From the NCBI GenBank assembly GCA_045132055.1, contig JBGURP010000055.1:124001-188000 (forward strand): a stretch of 64,000 nucleotides of DNA, read 5' to 3'. Shown piece by piece: positions 1 through 8,922 of this stretch (positions within the stretch are counted from its first letter, which is position 1; every line of letters starts with the position of its first letter). Under the pieces are notes generated by a model. The model did no database searches. It was not told the DNA's origin and was given only the letters and a program-made list of their open reading frames with translations. This stretch comes from F23-D06 sp045132055. GTDB taxonomy: Bacteria; Bacteroidota; Bacteroidia; Bacteroidales; WCHB1-69. Position numbers and translations under genes: made by a program.

Positions 1-2
1 TC

Positions 3-1004
3 TGCGCTATTTTGGGGTTGGATGATTTTGAGATAGGTGATACCGTAGCCGACTTCGAGAATCCTGAACAACTGCAGCCCATCAAGGTGGACGAACCGAC
101 CATGAGCATGTTGTTTACTATCAACAACTCCCCGTTCTTTGGCAAGGAAGGCAAGTATGTTACTTCCCGCCACTTGCGTGACCGTCTGTTTGCCGAGTTG
201 GAACGTAATTTGGCCATGCGCATCGAGGAAACCGATTCACCCGACCGTTTGAACGTGTATGGACGTGGTATTCTCCACCTCTCCATCTTGATTGAGACTA
301 TGCGCCGCGAGGGTTATGAATTGCAGGTGGGCCAGCCGCAGGTTATCATCAAGGAGATTGACGGCCAAAAGTGCGAGCCTATTGAGGAACTCACCGTGCT
401 GGTGCCAGAGGAGATGTCCAGCCGTGTCATCGATCACGTGTCGCGCCGAAAAGGCGAGATGTTGAGTATGGACACGCTCAATGACCGTGTGCATTTGACC
501 TTCACTATTCCTTCCCGTGGTTTGATCGGTTTGAGCAACCAGTTGCTCACCGCCACCGAAGGTGAGGCTATTGTGTCGCACCGTTTCATGGAGTTCCAAC
601 CGTGGAAGGGCGAGATTCCGGGTCGCCACGCCGGTTCTTTGATTGCGATGGAAACGGGCCAAGCATACGCTTATTCCCTCAACAAATTGCAAGATCGTGG
701 CCGCTTCTTCATCGAGCCTAACGACCAGGTGTATGCCGGTCAGGTTATCGGTGAGCATATCCGTCAGGGAGACTTGGTGATCAACGTGTGCAAGTCCAAG
801 AAGCTTTCCAACATGCGTGCAGCGGGTTCTGACGAGAAGCTCGTGCTCGCTCCGGCGATCAAATATTCCTTGGAGCAATACATGGAGTTCATTGCCAAGG
901 ACGAGTACTTGGAAATCACCCCGCAATCGCTCCGTCTGCGCAAGATCATCCTCGACGAGCTCGAGCGCAAGCGTGCTGAAAAGCGCGCCGATTCTGCCGA
1001 GTAG
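3..1004 (+). CDS. typA: Ribosome-associated GTPase TypA/BipA, C-terminal part (5' end outside window)
   Basis: This is the C-terminal portion of the translational GTPase TypA/BipA, which binds ribosomes and supports growth under stress and ribosome assembly. The reading frame is open to the left edge, so the GTPase domain and true start lie outside the window. The visible 333 or so residues cover the end of domain II (GLDDFEIGDTVAD), the EF-G-like domain III (VDEPTMSMLF, GKEGKYVTSR, GRGILHLSILIETMRREG), domain V (IPSRGLIGLSNQLLTAT) and the TypA-specific C-terminal domain (LQDRGRFF, KKLSNMRAAGSDE, TPQSLRLRK). The order and motifs match E. coli BipA closely. aroB follows 33 bp downstream on the same strand. 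Confidence 0.95.
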   Translation, partial: CAILGLDDFEIGDTVADFENPEQLQPIKVDEPTMSMLFTINNSPFFGKEGKYVTSRHLRDRLFAELERNLAMRIEETDSPDRLNVYGRGILHLSILIETMRREGYELQVGQPQVIIKEIDGQKCEPIEELTVLVPEEMSSRVIDHVSRRKGEMLSMDTLNDRVHLTFTIPSRGLIGLSNQLLTATEGEAIVSHRFMEFQPWKGEIPGRHAGSLIAMETGQAYAYSLNKLQDRGRFFIEPNDQVYAGQVIGEHIRQGDLVINVCKSKKLSNMRAAGSDEKLVLAPAIKYSLEQYMEFIAKDEYLEITPQSLRLRKIILDELERKRAEKRADSAE

Positions 1005-1037
1005 ACGTTGCTCTCCCCAATACCGAAAATATCAGAC

Positions 1038-2018
1038 ATGAATGAACTCATCGAAATACTGAGCCACTGGGGTACGCGCCGCGTGATGGTGCTGACCGAC
1101 ACCAATGTGGCTGGCCTTTACCCGCAGTATTTCGAGGCGCTGTCGTCGGTTTTCGAGTGTCAAACCATGGTGGTTCCAGCCGGAGAAGAATCCAAAAACG
1201 TGGAGCAATTGACACGGATTTGGAATCGGATGCTGGATTTCGGGATGGACCGTAGCGATACGCTCATCCTGTTCGGTGGCGGCACGATTTGCGACTTGGG
1301 CGGTTTTGCTGCAGCTACCTTCAAACGCGGAGTGCATGTGGTGAGTTGTCCAACCACCTTGCTAGCCATGATTGACGCGGCGGTGGGCGGCAAGACGGGC
1401 ATCAACTTTGAGCACATCAAAAACTGCATCGGCGTAGTGCGCCAACCTGACTACATCCTGCCCGCCAATCCTGCCTTTTTGCACACTTTGCCCGATTCGG
1501 AACTGAAAAGTGGGTTCGGAGAGATGATCAAATATGCCCTCATCGCCTTGCCGGATTTGTTTCAGCAACTGTGTGCTATCAGAATACTGACCGCCGAAGC
1601 TATCCGTCCCGAATGGATAGAATGGTGTGTGGATTACAAACAGAAAGTGGTGGCGTTGGATCCCGAAGACCATAAGGAACGCCATGTTTTGAACTTCGGA
1701 CATACCTTTGGCCATGCGCTGGAGAGTTTTTACTTGTCGGAAGGCATGCCCATCACCCATGGCGAGGCAGTGGCCATAGGCATGGTCTATGAAAGCCAGC
1801 TTTCGATGCAATATGCCGGTTTGAGTGAGATGCAGTTTGAACGGATTAAGGATTTGATTTCCCGGTTTTATGATGTACCGGAGTTTTCAGATGACCTTCT
1901 CAAGCAATTAAGGCCATTTCTTCAGCAAGACAAGAAAAACAGTGGCGGTGAAATCAATTTCACTTTGTTGCGTGAGATTGGCAACGCTACGATAAACAAT
2001 TTTATACAGATAATTTAA
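1038..2018 (+). CDS. aroB: 3-dehydroquinate synthase
   Basis: AroB converts DAHP to 3-dehydroquinate, the second step of the shikimate pathway, using NAD and a divalent metal in the cytosol. The protein has the family signatures in order: a glycine-rich nucleotide-binding segment (GGGTICDLGGFAAATFKRGV), GGKTGIN, and the metal-binding histidines in NFGHTFGHALE and HGEAVAIGM. I chose the ATG at 1038, giving 326 residues. An in-frame TTG at 1008 would add ten poorly conserved residues. At 326 residues the protein is slightly shorter than the usual 350, the N-terminal strand-helix unit being abbreviated. amn follows after 12 bp, so the two may be co-transcribed. Confidence 0.95.
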   Translation: MNELIEILSHWGTRRVMVLTDTNVAGLYPQYFEALSSVFECQTMVVPAGEESKNVEQLTRIWNRMLDFGMDRSDTLILFGGGTICDLGGFAAATFKRGVHVVSCPTTLLAMIDAAVGGKTGINFEHIKNCIGVVRQPDYILPANPAFLHTLPDSELKSGFGEMIKYALIALPDLFQQLCAIRILTAEAIRPEWIEWCVDYKQKVVALDPEDHKERHVLNFGHTFGHALESFYLSEGMPITHGEAVAIGMVYESQLSMQYAGLSEMQFERIKDLISRFYDVPEFSDDLLKQLRPFLQQDKKNSGGEINFTLLREIGNATINNFIQII

Positions 2019-2030
2019 AAGACAAAGAAT

Positions 2031-2816
2031 ATGCTTAAGACAAAATCAGACATTGTGCAAAATTGGCTCCCGCGCTATACGGGAATGAAATTGGAAGAGT
2101 TTGGTGAGTACATTTTGCTGACTAACTTCCAGGACTACGTCAACAACTTTGCGGAGTTGATGGGCACCGAAGTGAAAGGTGAGGGCCATCCCATGAAGTG
2201 TGCGACGAAGGACAACATTACCATCATCAATTTCACGATGGGCAGTGCCAATGCAGCCACCATCATGGACCTGCTTACGGCCATCAAACCCAAGGCAGCT
2301 CTGTTTTTGGGCAAGTGCGGCAGTTTGAAGGCCAACATTGGCATCGGCGAGCTGTTGCTTCCCATCGCGGGTATTCGGGGTGAAGGTACTTCGTTGGACT
2401 ATTTTCCGGAAGAGGTGCCTGCGCTGCCGGCGTTCAACTTGGAAAAAGCTATCTCCACCACCATCCGCGATTATGGTTTGGATTACTGGACTGGTACGGT
2501 CTATACCACCAACCGTCGTGTGTGGGAGCACGATGAAGAATTCAAGGAGTATCTGCGCGACATTCGTGCCACGGCTGTGGATATGGAGACAGCCACGCTA
2601 TTTTCTGTGGGCTTCTACAACCGCATACCTACCGGCGCCTTACTGCTGATTTCCGACCAGCCCATGCTACCCGACGGAGTGAAAACAGAAGCCTCTGACA
2701 AGCTGGTAAGTAAAAACTACAGTGTACGTCACTTGCAAATCGGTATTGATTCCCTGAAACAGCTAATTAACAAGGGAATGACAGTGAAACATTTGAAATT
2801 CGATTACGACGAATAA
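2031..2816 (+). CDS. amn: AMP nucleosidase, short bacteroidal form
   Basis: This enzyme hydrolyses AMP to adenine and ribose 5-phosphate. The 261-residue protein is a single nucleoside-phosphorylase-type domain without the N-terminal extension of the E. coli enzyme, which is the usual form in Bacteroidales. Landmarks are FLGKCGSLK, IRGEGTS, YTTNRRVWEHDEEFKEYL, AVDMETATLFSVGF (the nucleoside-binding Met-Glu pair) and LISDQPMLPDGVKTEASD. It lies 12 bp behind aroB and ends at a strong terminator. Confidence 0.92.
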   Translation: MLKTKSDIVQNWLPRYTGMKLEEFGEYILLTNFQDYVNNFAELMGTEVKGEGHPMKCATKDNITIINFTMGSANAATIMDLLTAIKPKAALFLGKCGSLKANIGIGELLLPIAGIRGEGTSLDYFPEEVPALPAFNLEKAISTTIRDYGLDYWTGTVYTTNRRVWEHDEEFKEYLRDIRATAVDMETATLFSVGFYNRIPTGALLLISDQPMLPDGVKTEASDKLVSKNYSVRHLQIGIDSLKQLINKGMTVKHLKFDYDE

Positions 2817-2850
2817 AAAAAAGAACGGTCATTTGACCGTTCTTTTTTTG
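2815..2850. terminator. Bidirectional intrinsic terminator between amn and the outer membrane protein gene
   Basis: A perfect 10-bp stem (AAGAACGGTC at 2821-2830 with GACCGTTCTT at 2835-2844) has a 4-nt loop and is flanked by an A-run on the left and a T-run on the right. It can stop transcription from both convergent genes. Confidence 0.9.
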
Positions 2851-2869
2851 TCAAACAGGAAGTCCTGTA

Positions 2870-3508
2870 TTAGAATGTGTAACCAATCTTAGCCTGAATA
2901 CCACCGTTGAAGGCGTTAGAACGCTCAAGGTTATAGTGGCCAGTACCATCAAGCACATAGTGATTGATAGGATTGCTTCTCAAGAAAAAGCCAGCATTAA
3001 AAGAGAGGGCTTTGTATCGGAAACCGGAAGCAATAGTGGCGTATAGGCCGAAACCGGTTTTATTCTTGTCAGATGCAGGATAATCATAAATTATCCCATC
3101 ATAATACTGTCCGTTGTAATAATCGTCGTAGTAATCAAAGTTTCCGCTGAAGATGAACGTGGCACCTGCTGCGATGTTGATAAGGGGTTTGATAGCCTTT
3201 CCGCGATCAAAGTAGTGGCGGTAGTTCAAGAACATCGGAACACCGTGACCGGCACATATGTCAACGGAGTAGCCCAAACCGATACCGATTAGGTCTTGTG
3301 TATGGTTGAAGAGAATGCTGTTGATGAGCAAGCCTTCAAAACCGACATTGGTTTGCTGGGTACCGCCTTGAGAACCGCCACCCAGATATAATCCGTATTC
3401 ATTGATCATGTTATACGAAATCTTCTTTTCCTGATTTTCTTGAGCAGAAACAGACAAAGTGGCGCACAGTAAAAGTGCAGTCACAAATAACGATAATACT
3501 TTTTTCAT
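2870..3508 (-). CDS. Probable small outer membrane beta-barrel protein
   Basis: The 212-residue product begins with a clear Sec signal peptide (MKKVLSLFVTALLLCATLSVSAQ, split here at about residue 23) and then shows alternating aromatic and polar residues typical of small outer membrane barrels. Examples are LINSILFNHTQDLIGIGLGY, a HYF turn, and a C-terminal strand ending IQAKIGYTF with a terminal phenylalanine. The specific family was not recognised. It may be a porin-family or PorT-like barrel. It lies 46 bp downstream of gapA and could be read through from it. Confidence 0.7.
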   Translation of the reverse strand: MKKVLSLFVTALLLCATLSVSAQENQEKKISYNMINEYGLYLGGGSQGGTQQTNVGFEGLLINSILFNHTQDLIGIGLGYSVDICAGHGVPMFLNYRHYFDRGKAIKPLINIAAGATFIFSGNFDYYDDYYNGQYYDGIIYDYPASDKNKTGFGLYATIASGFRYKALSFNAGFFLRSNPINHYVLDGTGHYNLERSNAFNGGIQAKIGYTF

Positions 3509-3554
3509 TTTTTTTAAAATCTTAGAAAATTTAAAAAATAATGATAATTATGAA

Positions 3555-4565
3555 TTACAATTTCACCGTTTCGTTCATGCTGCAGATGAGGTCAACAACC
3601 TTGTTGGAGTAACCAATCTCATTGTCGTACCAGGAAACCAGCTTCACGAAATGTTCGTTCAACATGATACCAGCAGTAGCGTCGAAGATGGAAGTTCTCT
3701 TCTCGCCGAGGAAGTCGGTGGAAACCACAGCCTCTTCGGTGTAGCCGAGGATACCCTTGAGTTCGTTTTCGGAAGCTTTCTTCACAGCAGCCTTGATTTC
3801 ATCGTATGTGGCAGCCTTGCGAATCTTGCAGGTCAAGTCCACAACGGAGACGTCAGCGGTAGGAACGCGGAAAGACATACCGGTAAGTTTGCCTTTCAGT
3901 TCAGGAATCACGCGACCCACAGCCTTGGCAGCACCTGTAGAGGAAGGAATGATGTTGCCGAGGATGGAACGACCGCCGCGCCAGTCTTTCTTGGAAGGAC
4001 CGTCAACCGTCTTTTGTGTAGCGGTAGCAGCGTGTACAGTGGTCATGAGACCCTCTTCCAAACCGAAGTTATCGTTGATGACCTTGGCCAACGGAGCCAG
4101 ACAATTGGTGGTGCAGGAGGCGTTGGAGACGATAGATTGTCCAGCATATTCCTTGTTGTTCACACCCATGACGAACATCGGAGTGTCATCCTTGGAAGGA
4201 GCAGACATCACCACTCTCTTGGCACCGGCTTTCAGGTGGGCGGAGGCGAGTTCCTCGGTCAGGAACAAACCTGTGGATTCTACCACGTAATCAGCACCCA
4301 CTTCATTCCACTTCAAGTTTGCGGGATCTTTTTCAGCAGTGACGCGAATCTTGTTGCCGTTCACAACCAACATGCCGTCTTCAATCTCGACTGTACCATT
4401 GAATTTGCCGTGTGCGGTATCATAACGCAACATATAAGCCATATAATCCACATCCAGCAAGTCGTTGATAGCCACAACTTGAACATTGTCTCTTTCGGTG
4501 GTAGCTCTGAACACCAATCTGCCAATTCTACCAAAACCGTTGATACCAATTCTAATTTTTTCCAT
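3555..4565 (-). CDS. gapA: Glyceraldehyde-3-phosphate dehydrogenase, type I
   Basis: GAPDH oxidises glyceraldehyde 3-phosphate to 1,3-bisphosphoglycerate with NAD in glycolysis. The protein has 336 residues, the normal length. The N-terminal Rossmann motif is INGFGRIGRL, the catalytic cysteine is in SNASCTTNCLAP near residue 152, and the substrate loop and C-terminal NAD contact (SWYDNEIGYSNKVVDL) are intact. A canonical Bacteroidota promoter lies about 50 bp upstream. Codon use is highly regular, as expected for an abundant protein. Confidence 0.98.
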   Translation of the reverse strand: MEKIRIGINGFGRIGRLVFRATTERDNVQVVAINDLLDVDYMAYMLRYDTAHGKFNGTVEIEDGMLVVNGNKIRVTAEKDPANLKWNEVGADYVVESTGLFLTEELASAHLKAGAKRVVMSAPSKDDTPMFVMGVNNKEYAGQSIVSNASCTTNCLAPLAKVINDNFGLEEGLMTTVHAATATQKTVDGPSKKDWRGGRSILGNIIPSSTGAAKAVGRVIPELKGKLTGMSFRVPTADVSVVDLTCKIRKAATYDEIKAAVKKASENELKGILGYTEEAVVSTDFLGEKRTSIFDATAGIMLNEHFVKLVSWYDNEIGYSNKVVDLICSMNETVKL

Positions 4566-4615
4566 AATTTTTTTATTTAAAAAGAGTTGTTAATTATAAT
4601 GCGTTTTTAGGACTG

Positions 4616-4646
4616 CAAAAATAAGAATATTATTCTATCGGTCAAC
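4616..4646 (-). promoter_or_regulatory. Bacteroidota-type promoter of gapA
   Basis: On the minus strand the -7 box TATTTTTG (4616-4623) fits TAnnTTTG, and GTTG (4643-4646) stands exactly 19 bp upstream, close to the consensus -33 box TTTG. The predicted 5' untranslated region is about 43 nt. The -33 box overlaps the 3' end of the glycosyltransferase gene. Confidence 0.7.
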
Positions 4647-5849
4647 ATTTTTTCTCAATTCGGTTTCATAATCCAAAAGAAGATTCCGAATATAATCTAA
4701 TTGCTTTATAGTAAATTGGTTAAATCCAATTTCAGGATGATACCAGTCGGGTATTTGGGAAGGCTGCCAAAGGGAGAGGTTTTGGTGCAGGGCAATTTCG
4801 TCTTCCATTGGGCGCGTTTGCTGCTGCCGGCGCACAAACTGGAGCGTCCGCAGGCCGTCTGCCTTTTCGTGGAACGCCTGTATGAAGTGGGGAAGGTCCT
4901 TCACGTTCTGCCGTATGCTTTGCCATAAGGAGACTTCGGATTTGGCACTCTCCTGCAAGAAATCCAGAAATTCGGTGTGCACATCCTGATGATAGAGTTG
5001 AGGCAATAGGGCGAAAGTCTGGGCAATGGGCTCAAACAATGAGTGATGGTACAATGGATAGCTGTTCCAGTCGCCTTGGTTCCCCTTCATCATAGCGGGG
5101 CCGGTGCCGAAGGCCACGCGGGTGGAGTAGCGGGCGGCGGGATAGACCATCTCTTCGTTATACAACCCGATTGTGGCCATCTTGCGGAATTTTTGCACCA
5201 AATAGAAGTCTTCGCCGCTCTTCAGGGGCGTGATGTTGCCGATTTTGTGCAAAGCACTCGCGCGCATTGCGATGGCCGAACCCAAGGCAGTGAACCCGTA
5301 GGGGCTCCCGATTCGGAGCAGGTTGATGGCGTAGTTGCGCATGTAGAGCTCATAGCGCAATATGGCCCTGTCGCGCGCCTCGTCGCCCGTAAGCGGATGA
5401 TAGTAAGGTACAGCAATGGTTGGCCACTCAGGATGACGTGCGAAATTGTCCGCGATGGATTGCAAATAGTTCGGATTGATGCGCGTGTCGGCATCCAAGC
5501 TGATCAGGATGTCTTCAGGGTTGGCTTTTGCTAAAATATTGTCGAACAACATCTTGCGTGCCCAACCCACGCCAAAATCTTTTCCTCTCCAACCTTTTCC
5601 AGGAGAGGAATAGTCTAAAATCTGTAACGAAACATCTTGATACTGACGGAGATAGCAAAGCAATTGCTGGTTGCGTTCGCATATCTCTTTCTTGTCAGGC
5701 TGTTGCCAGTACTCCTCTGGCTGATTCACGCAGACGTGGACCTCAAAAGGCACACGAACCTGCTGGACTGCTAAATCCTGCAAGGTAAGCGGCAGGTCCT
5801 GCAACTCATCCATGGCCGGAATGGCCACATAGATGCGTGAAGTCGCCAT
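4635..5849 (-). CDS. Glycosyltransferase, family 2-like
   Basis: The 404-residue protein starts with the GT-A nucleotide-binding strand (IYVAIPAMDE) and has the metal-binding D-x-D in LISLDADTRI (residues 119-121), then GSAIAMRASAL and a SGEDFYL motif that resembles the GT2 ED acceptor site. No signal peptide or membrane segment is visible, so it is probably cytosolic. The acceptor and sugar are unknown. The start codon overlaps the stop of the chagasin-like gene (TAATG), so it is the last gene of the serS-rsmA transcription unit. Confidence 0.82.
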   Translation of the reverse strand: MATSRIYVAIPAMDELQDLPLTLQDLAVQQVRVPFEVHVCVNQPEEYWQQPDKKEICERNQQLLCYLRQYQDVSLQILDYSSPGKGWRGKDFGVGWARKMLFDNILAKANPEDILISLDADTRINPNYLQSIADNFARHPEWPTIAVPYYHPLTGDEARDRAILRYELYMRNYAINLLRIGSPYGFTALGSAIAMRASALHKIGNITPLKSGEDFYLVQKFRKMATIGLYNEEMVYPAARYSTRVAFGTGPAMMKGNQGDWNSYPLYHHSLFEPIAQTFALLPQLYHQDVHTEFLDFLQESAKSEVSLWQSIRQNVKDLPHFIQAFHEKADGLRTLQFVRRQQQTRPMEDEIALHQNLSLWQPSQIPDWYHPEIGFNQFTIKQLDYIRNLLLDYETELRKNVDR

Positions 5850-6226
5850 TATTTCACCGTGATTACCACATCGCGGGTGCGGACGGGCTCATTGATGTTC
5901 TGGCGGGCATAGACAAACTTTATAGTCTGCGTGCCTTTTTCCTTGGCCGTGAACTTCCAGAAAAGCTCGGAGGATGCACCTACCATGCCTTCCGGGGCGT
6001 TGCTCTCATAACGTTTGTCCACAGATTCTACCACCGTAATTTCATCGGCGTTGGCTATCTGCCACCAGAAACCGGTAGAGGCATTGGTGCGGAACTGGAT
6101 TTCGCAGGATTGACCTTTCTTAAGTGCCACTTCATTGGTCTCTTTGTTCACCGAAACCAATTCTTTTTGCGATTGACATCCAACCATCAAGCTTACAATA
6201 ATGCCAATGAAGAGTATCTTTTTCAT
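5849..6226 (-). CDS. Chagasin-like (I42) protease inhibitor lipoprotein
   Basis: The product is a 125-residue lipoprotein with signal peptide MKKILFIGIIVSLMVGC, the lipobox cysteine being in VGCQS. The mature part shows the chagasin/I42 loops that plug papain-type cysteine proteases: NASTGFWW near the NPTTGY loop, a glycine loop in EGMVGASS, and a final R-T-R-D-V-V-I strand. I used the ATG at 6226 because it begins the signal peptide. An upstream in-frame ATG at 6244 would add six polar residues. In an envelope location it would protect against the cell's own or foreign cysteine proteases. Function is inferred from motifs only. Confidence 0.8.
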   Translation of the reverse strand: MKKILFIGIIVSLMVGCQSQKELVSVNKETNEVALKKGQSCEIQFRTNASTGFWWQIANADEITVVESVDKRYESNAPEGMVGASSELFWKFTAKEKGTQTIKFVYARQNINEPVRTRDVVITVK

Positions 6227-6257
6227 ATTTGTATGGTTTTTCAAAAATCTCTAATCT

Positions 6258-7037
6258 TTAATCTCTTATCTCTAATCTCTTAGCAAGGTCCTCGTAGTCC
6301 TGAACTGTTAATTGCTCGGCGCGTTTGTTAAAGAGTGGGCTAGAGGTAACTTCCTTGGGAAAGGGTAGTGATTGCAGCGCGTTGCGCAGTGTTTTACGGC
6401 GATAGTTGAACGCAGTTTTCACGATTAGTTTAAAAGTGACCTCGTCGCAATGCAGTTTCTTGTCGAAGTTGCGCGTGAGCCGCACCACGGCAGACTTCAC
6501 CTTGGGCGGCGGGTTGAACTCGTTTTCTCCAACCGTGAAGAGATATTCTGTGTCATAGAAAGCCTCCAAGAGTACGCTCAGGATGCCGTATTGCTTGTTG
6601 CCAGCCTTGGCGGTAACCCGCTCTGCCACCTCTTTTTGGAACATGCCCACCACCTCCACTGCTTGGTCTTTGTAATCGAGCACCTTGAAGAGGATTTGCG
6701 AAGAGATGTTATAGGGAAAATTGCCCACAATGACGAATTTGTCAGAATAGCGTTCAGCCAAATCCATACGGAGAAAATCGCCAGCGATGAGGTTTTCTCC
6801 TAATTGTGGAAAATGTTGTTGCAAATAAGCCACAGATTCTTCGTCCAATTCCACCACAGAGAGGTCGGCGAATGGTTGTTGCAGCAAATATTGGGTCAAC
6901 ACGCCCATGCCGGGGCCGATTTCCAGCACATGTGCGTCGGGTGTGCGCACGGCTTCTGCGATTCTCCGGGCAATATCTTCATTCTTGAGAAAATGTTGTC
7001 CCAGTCTCTTTTTTGCTCGAACTTTATCGTTATACAT
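6258..7037 (-). CDS. rsmA: 16S rRNA (adenine(1518)-N(6)/adenine(1519)-N(6))-dimethyltransferase
   Basis: RsmA (KsgA) dimethylates two adjacent adenines in the 3' end hairpin of 16S rRNA during 30S assembly. The 259-residue protein has the N-terminal KKRLGQHFL motif, the SAM-binding VLEIGPGMGVLT, and the catalytic NFPYNISSQI (motif IV). The C-terminal helical domain (FNYRRKTLRNAL) is complete. It starts 2 bp after the stop of the TPR gene, so the two are translationally linked. Confidence 0.97.
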   Translation of the reverse strand: MYNDKVRAKKRLGQHFLKNEDIARRIAEAVRTPDAHVLEIGPGMGVLTQYLLQQPFADLSVVELDEESVAYLQQHFPQLGENLIAGDFLRMDLAERYSDKFVIVGNFPYNISSQILFKVLDYKDQAVEVVGMFQKEVAERVTAKAGNKQYGILSVLLEAFYDTEYLFTVGENEFNPPPKVKSAVVRLTRNFDKKLHCDEVTFKLIVKTAFNYRRKTLRNALQSLPFPKEVTSSPLFNKRAEQLTVQDYEDLAKRLEIRD

Positions 7038-7039
7038 GG

Positions 7040-8914
7040 CTATTCTATGGTATCACCACGCAGCGCGCGGTAGTGTTTGCGGGCCTCCACCACGTAAAGG
7101 CTGCTGCTGTAATTTTGCATGATTTTGAGATAGTATTCCATTGCTTTGGGAATATCCTTGAGGTAATACTCGTACAATTCCGCCAGTTTGAACACAGCAT
7201 CATCGCCCAGCAGTTCCTCGCCGTGCTTTTCCTCAATTTGTTTCAGAAGAGCCTCTGCCCCGAGATAGTTTTTCTGCTTGATGTAGATGAGCGCTTTCTG
7301 GTACAAAGCATCGTCCACCAACGTGCCCATCGGCGACAAGGTGATGACGGAGTCGAGTTCCACCAGCGCCTGTTCATCCTTGTTTTGGAAGATGAGGAAA
7401 TCGGCTTCGGCGTATTTTTTCAACGGCAGATTAGTAGAAGGTTTTTCAAACAACAAATAAGTAGTATCTTCATCCTCTTCCTCTTCTTCATCCTCTTCTT
7501 CCAGATTGTCGGAGATTAACAGGGAAAAGTAGATGGCGTCATTGGATACCAGTTTGGATGTGGCAGCGCTGAGCACGTCGAGCTGGCTTTTGGCCCACTC
7601 AAACTCGCCGATGTAGAATGAAAGCTTGGCATTTTTAAATTTGGCTTCATTGCCCAAAGCATCGTTGGGCATGTCTTTGTCCACCTGCGAATAGTTGAGC
7701 GTGGCATCCCACACGTTGCCCATGTAGAGCTGCACGTCCGCAATGTCAATCTTGTACTGGTTCTTTTCCTTGGCTTCGCGGGTGTTGCTCATGGCCTGGT
7801 TGAGAATATCGATGGCCTCTTGAGGTCTGTTGACATAGAATGCCAACAGGTGCGCATATTTCCGAATCCAGTCCATGGAACCGGAATTGATGCCGTTTTC
7901 ATCGATGACAGTTTGATAATCTTTCATCAGACGGACGGCTTCTGTCATTTTGACCGGAGAAGTGGAGGTTAGCTGTGAATAGCGCACGTCCAGAATCTTC
8001 ATTCTGGCTTGTTTGTAGTTGAACACACCGTCGCCGAGGTTGATGATGTATTCCAAAGCTTCAATGGCGGTGGGATAATCGCGATTGTCGGCAGCCAGGC
8101 AGGCCAATTCGTAGGTTTTGACACATTCGGTCTTCATCCGCTTGTCGATAGCCTTGGCCAGTATCAGTGCCTCGCCGTACTCCTTGTGCAGCTGGTTAAC
8201 CCAATACAGAAGGGTGAGATAATTGAGGTTGGTGGGGTTTTTCTGGATGATTTTTTGCAGATTGACCTTCACCGTGTTGTACTTCTGGTTGTCTTCGTCG
8301 TCCATGAGCAGATTCTGGATGGCAGTCTTGGCCTGATCCATGTATTTCTGCTCGTTGTCGTCTTTCACCAGCGACAACACTTCTTCAATCACCTTGTCTG
8401 TCTGGCGTTGGTACTGATACAGGTTGATGAGCTCCTTGGACAAGAGTTGCGGATTGTTCATCAAACGTCGCCCTTTTTGGATGGCGTCAATGGCATAATC
8501 GATTTTCATTTTAGAGTAGAAGGCGCTGTAAAGTTCTTGCACCGCATACTCTTTGGCCTGCAGGTTTTTCAGCAGATCTTGATACTGCTTCTCAGCCTTG
8601 GCATTGTCGCCGGAACGCTCATACACATAACCTAGATCCACCTTATACCGCTGAACATTCGCGAAATTCTTGATCTGCTTCTTGACCAGCTTTTCCAACT
8701 CGTTGTATCGCTCTAATTCGAGCAAAGCGTTGTAGTAGTAATAGTAGATGTAAGAAGATGGTTTTTTAGCTTGGATCTTCTCAAACAGCTCAATGGCTTT
8801 GTCATACTCTTTGTCCTTGTAATACTGCAAAGCAAGCTTTTCGTCGTCGCTTTGTTGGGCGGCGAGCGAGCCTAAAGAGACTAGCAGCAGCAAAAGGAAG
8901 AGTATGCGCTTCAT
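7040..8914 (-). CDS. Exported tetratricopeptide repeat protein
   Basis: The 624-residue protein has a signal peptide (MKRILFLLLLLVSLGSLAAQ) and then TPR-like helical pairs throughout, for example LALQYYKDKEYDKAIELFEK near the N-terminus and further repeats towards the C-terminus (KALIYIKQKNYLGAEALLKQ, AMEYYLKIMQNY). A run of acidic residues (EEEDEEEEEDED) near residues 470-490 interrupts the repeats. It is likely periplasmic and a scaffold for protein contacts. The partner is unknown. The gene lies between serS (8 bp gap) and rsmA (2 bp gap) in one operon. Confidence 0.85.
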   Translation of the reverse strand: MKRILFLLLLLVSLGSLAAQQSDDEKLALQYYKDKEYDKAIELFEKIQAKKPSSYIYYYYYNALLELERYNELEKLVKKQIKNFANVQRYKVDLGYVYERSGDNAKAEKQYQDLLKNLQAKEYAVQELYSAFYSKMKIDYAIDAIQKGRRLMNNPQLLSKELINLYQYQRQTDKVIEEVLSLVKDDNEQKYMDQAKTAIQNLLMDDEDNQKYNTVKVNLQKIIQKNPTNLNYLTLLYWVNQLHKEYGEALILAKAIDKRMKTECVKTYELACLAADNRDYPTAIEALEYIINLGDGVFNYKQARMKILDVRYSQLTSTSPVKMTEAVRLMKDYQTVIDENGINSGSMDWIRKYAHLLAFYVNRPQEAIDILNQAMSNTREAKEKNQYKIDIADVQLYMGNVWDATLNYSQVDKDMPNDALGNEAKFKNAKLSFYIGEFEWAKSQLDVLSAATSKLVSNDAIYFSLLISDNLEEEDEEEEEDEDTTYLLFEKPSTNLPLKKYAEADFLIFQNKDEQALVELDSVITLSPMGTLVDDALYQKALIYIKQKNYLGAEALLKQIEEKHGEELLGDDAVFKLAELYEYYLKDIPKAMEYYLKIMQNYSSSLYVVEARKHYRALRGDTIE

Positions 8915-8922
8915 TGGGGCGG

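Noticed and set aside
3459..4580. Long open frame on the + strand antisense to gapA (373 codons)
   Set aside because: It lies wholly opposite gapA, whose product is unmistakable. The opposite frame is open because of biased codon use in a highly expressed gene.
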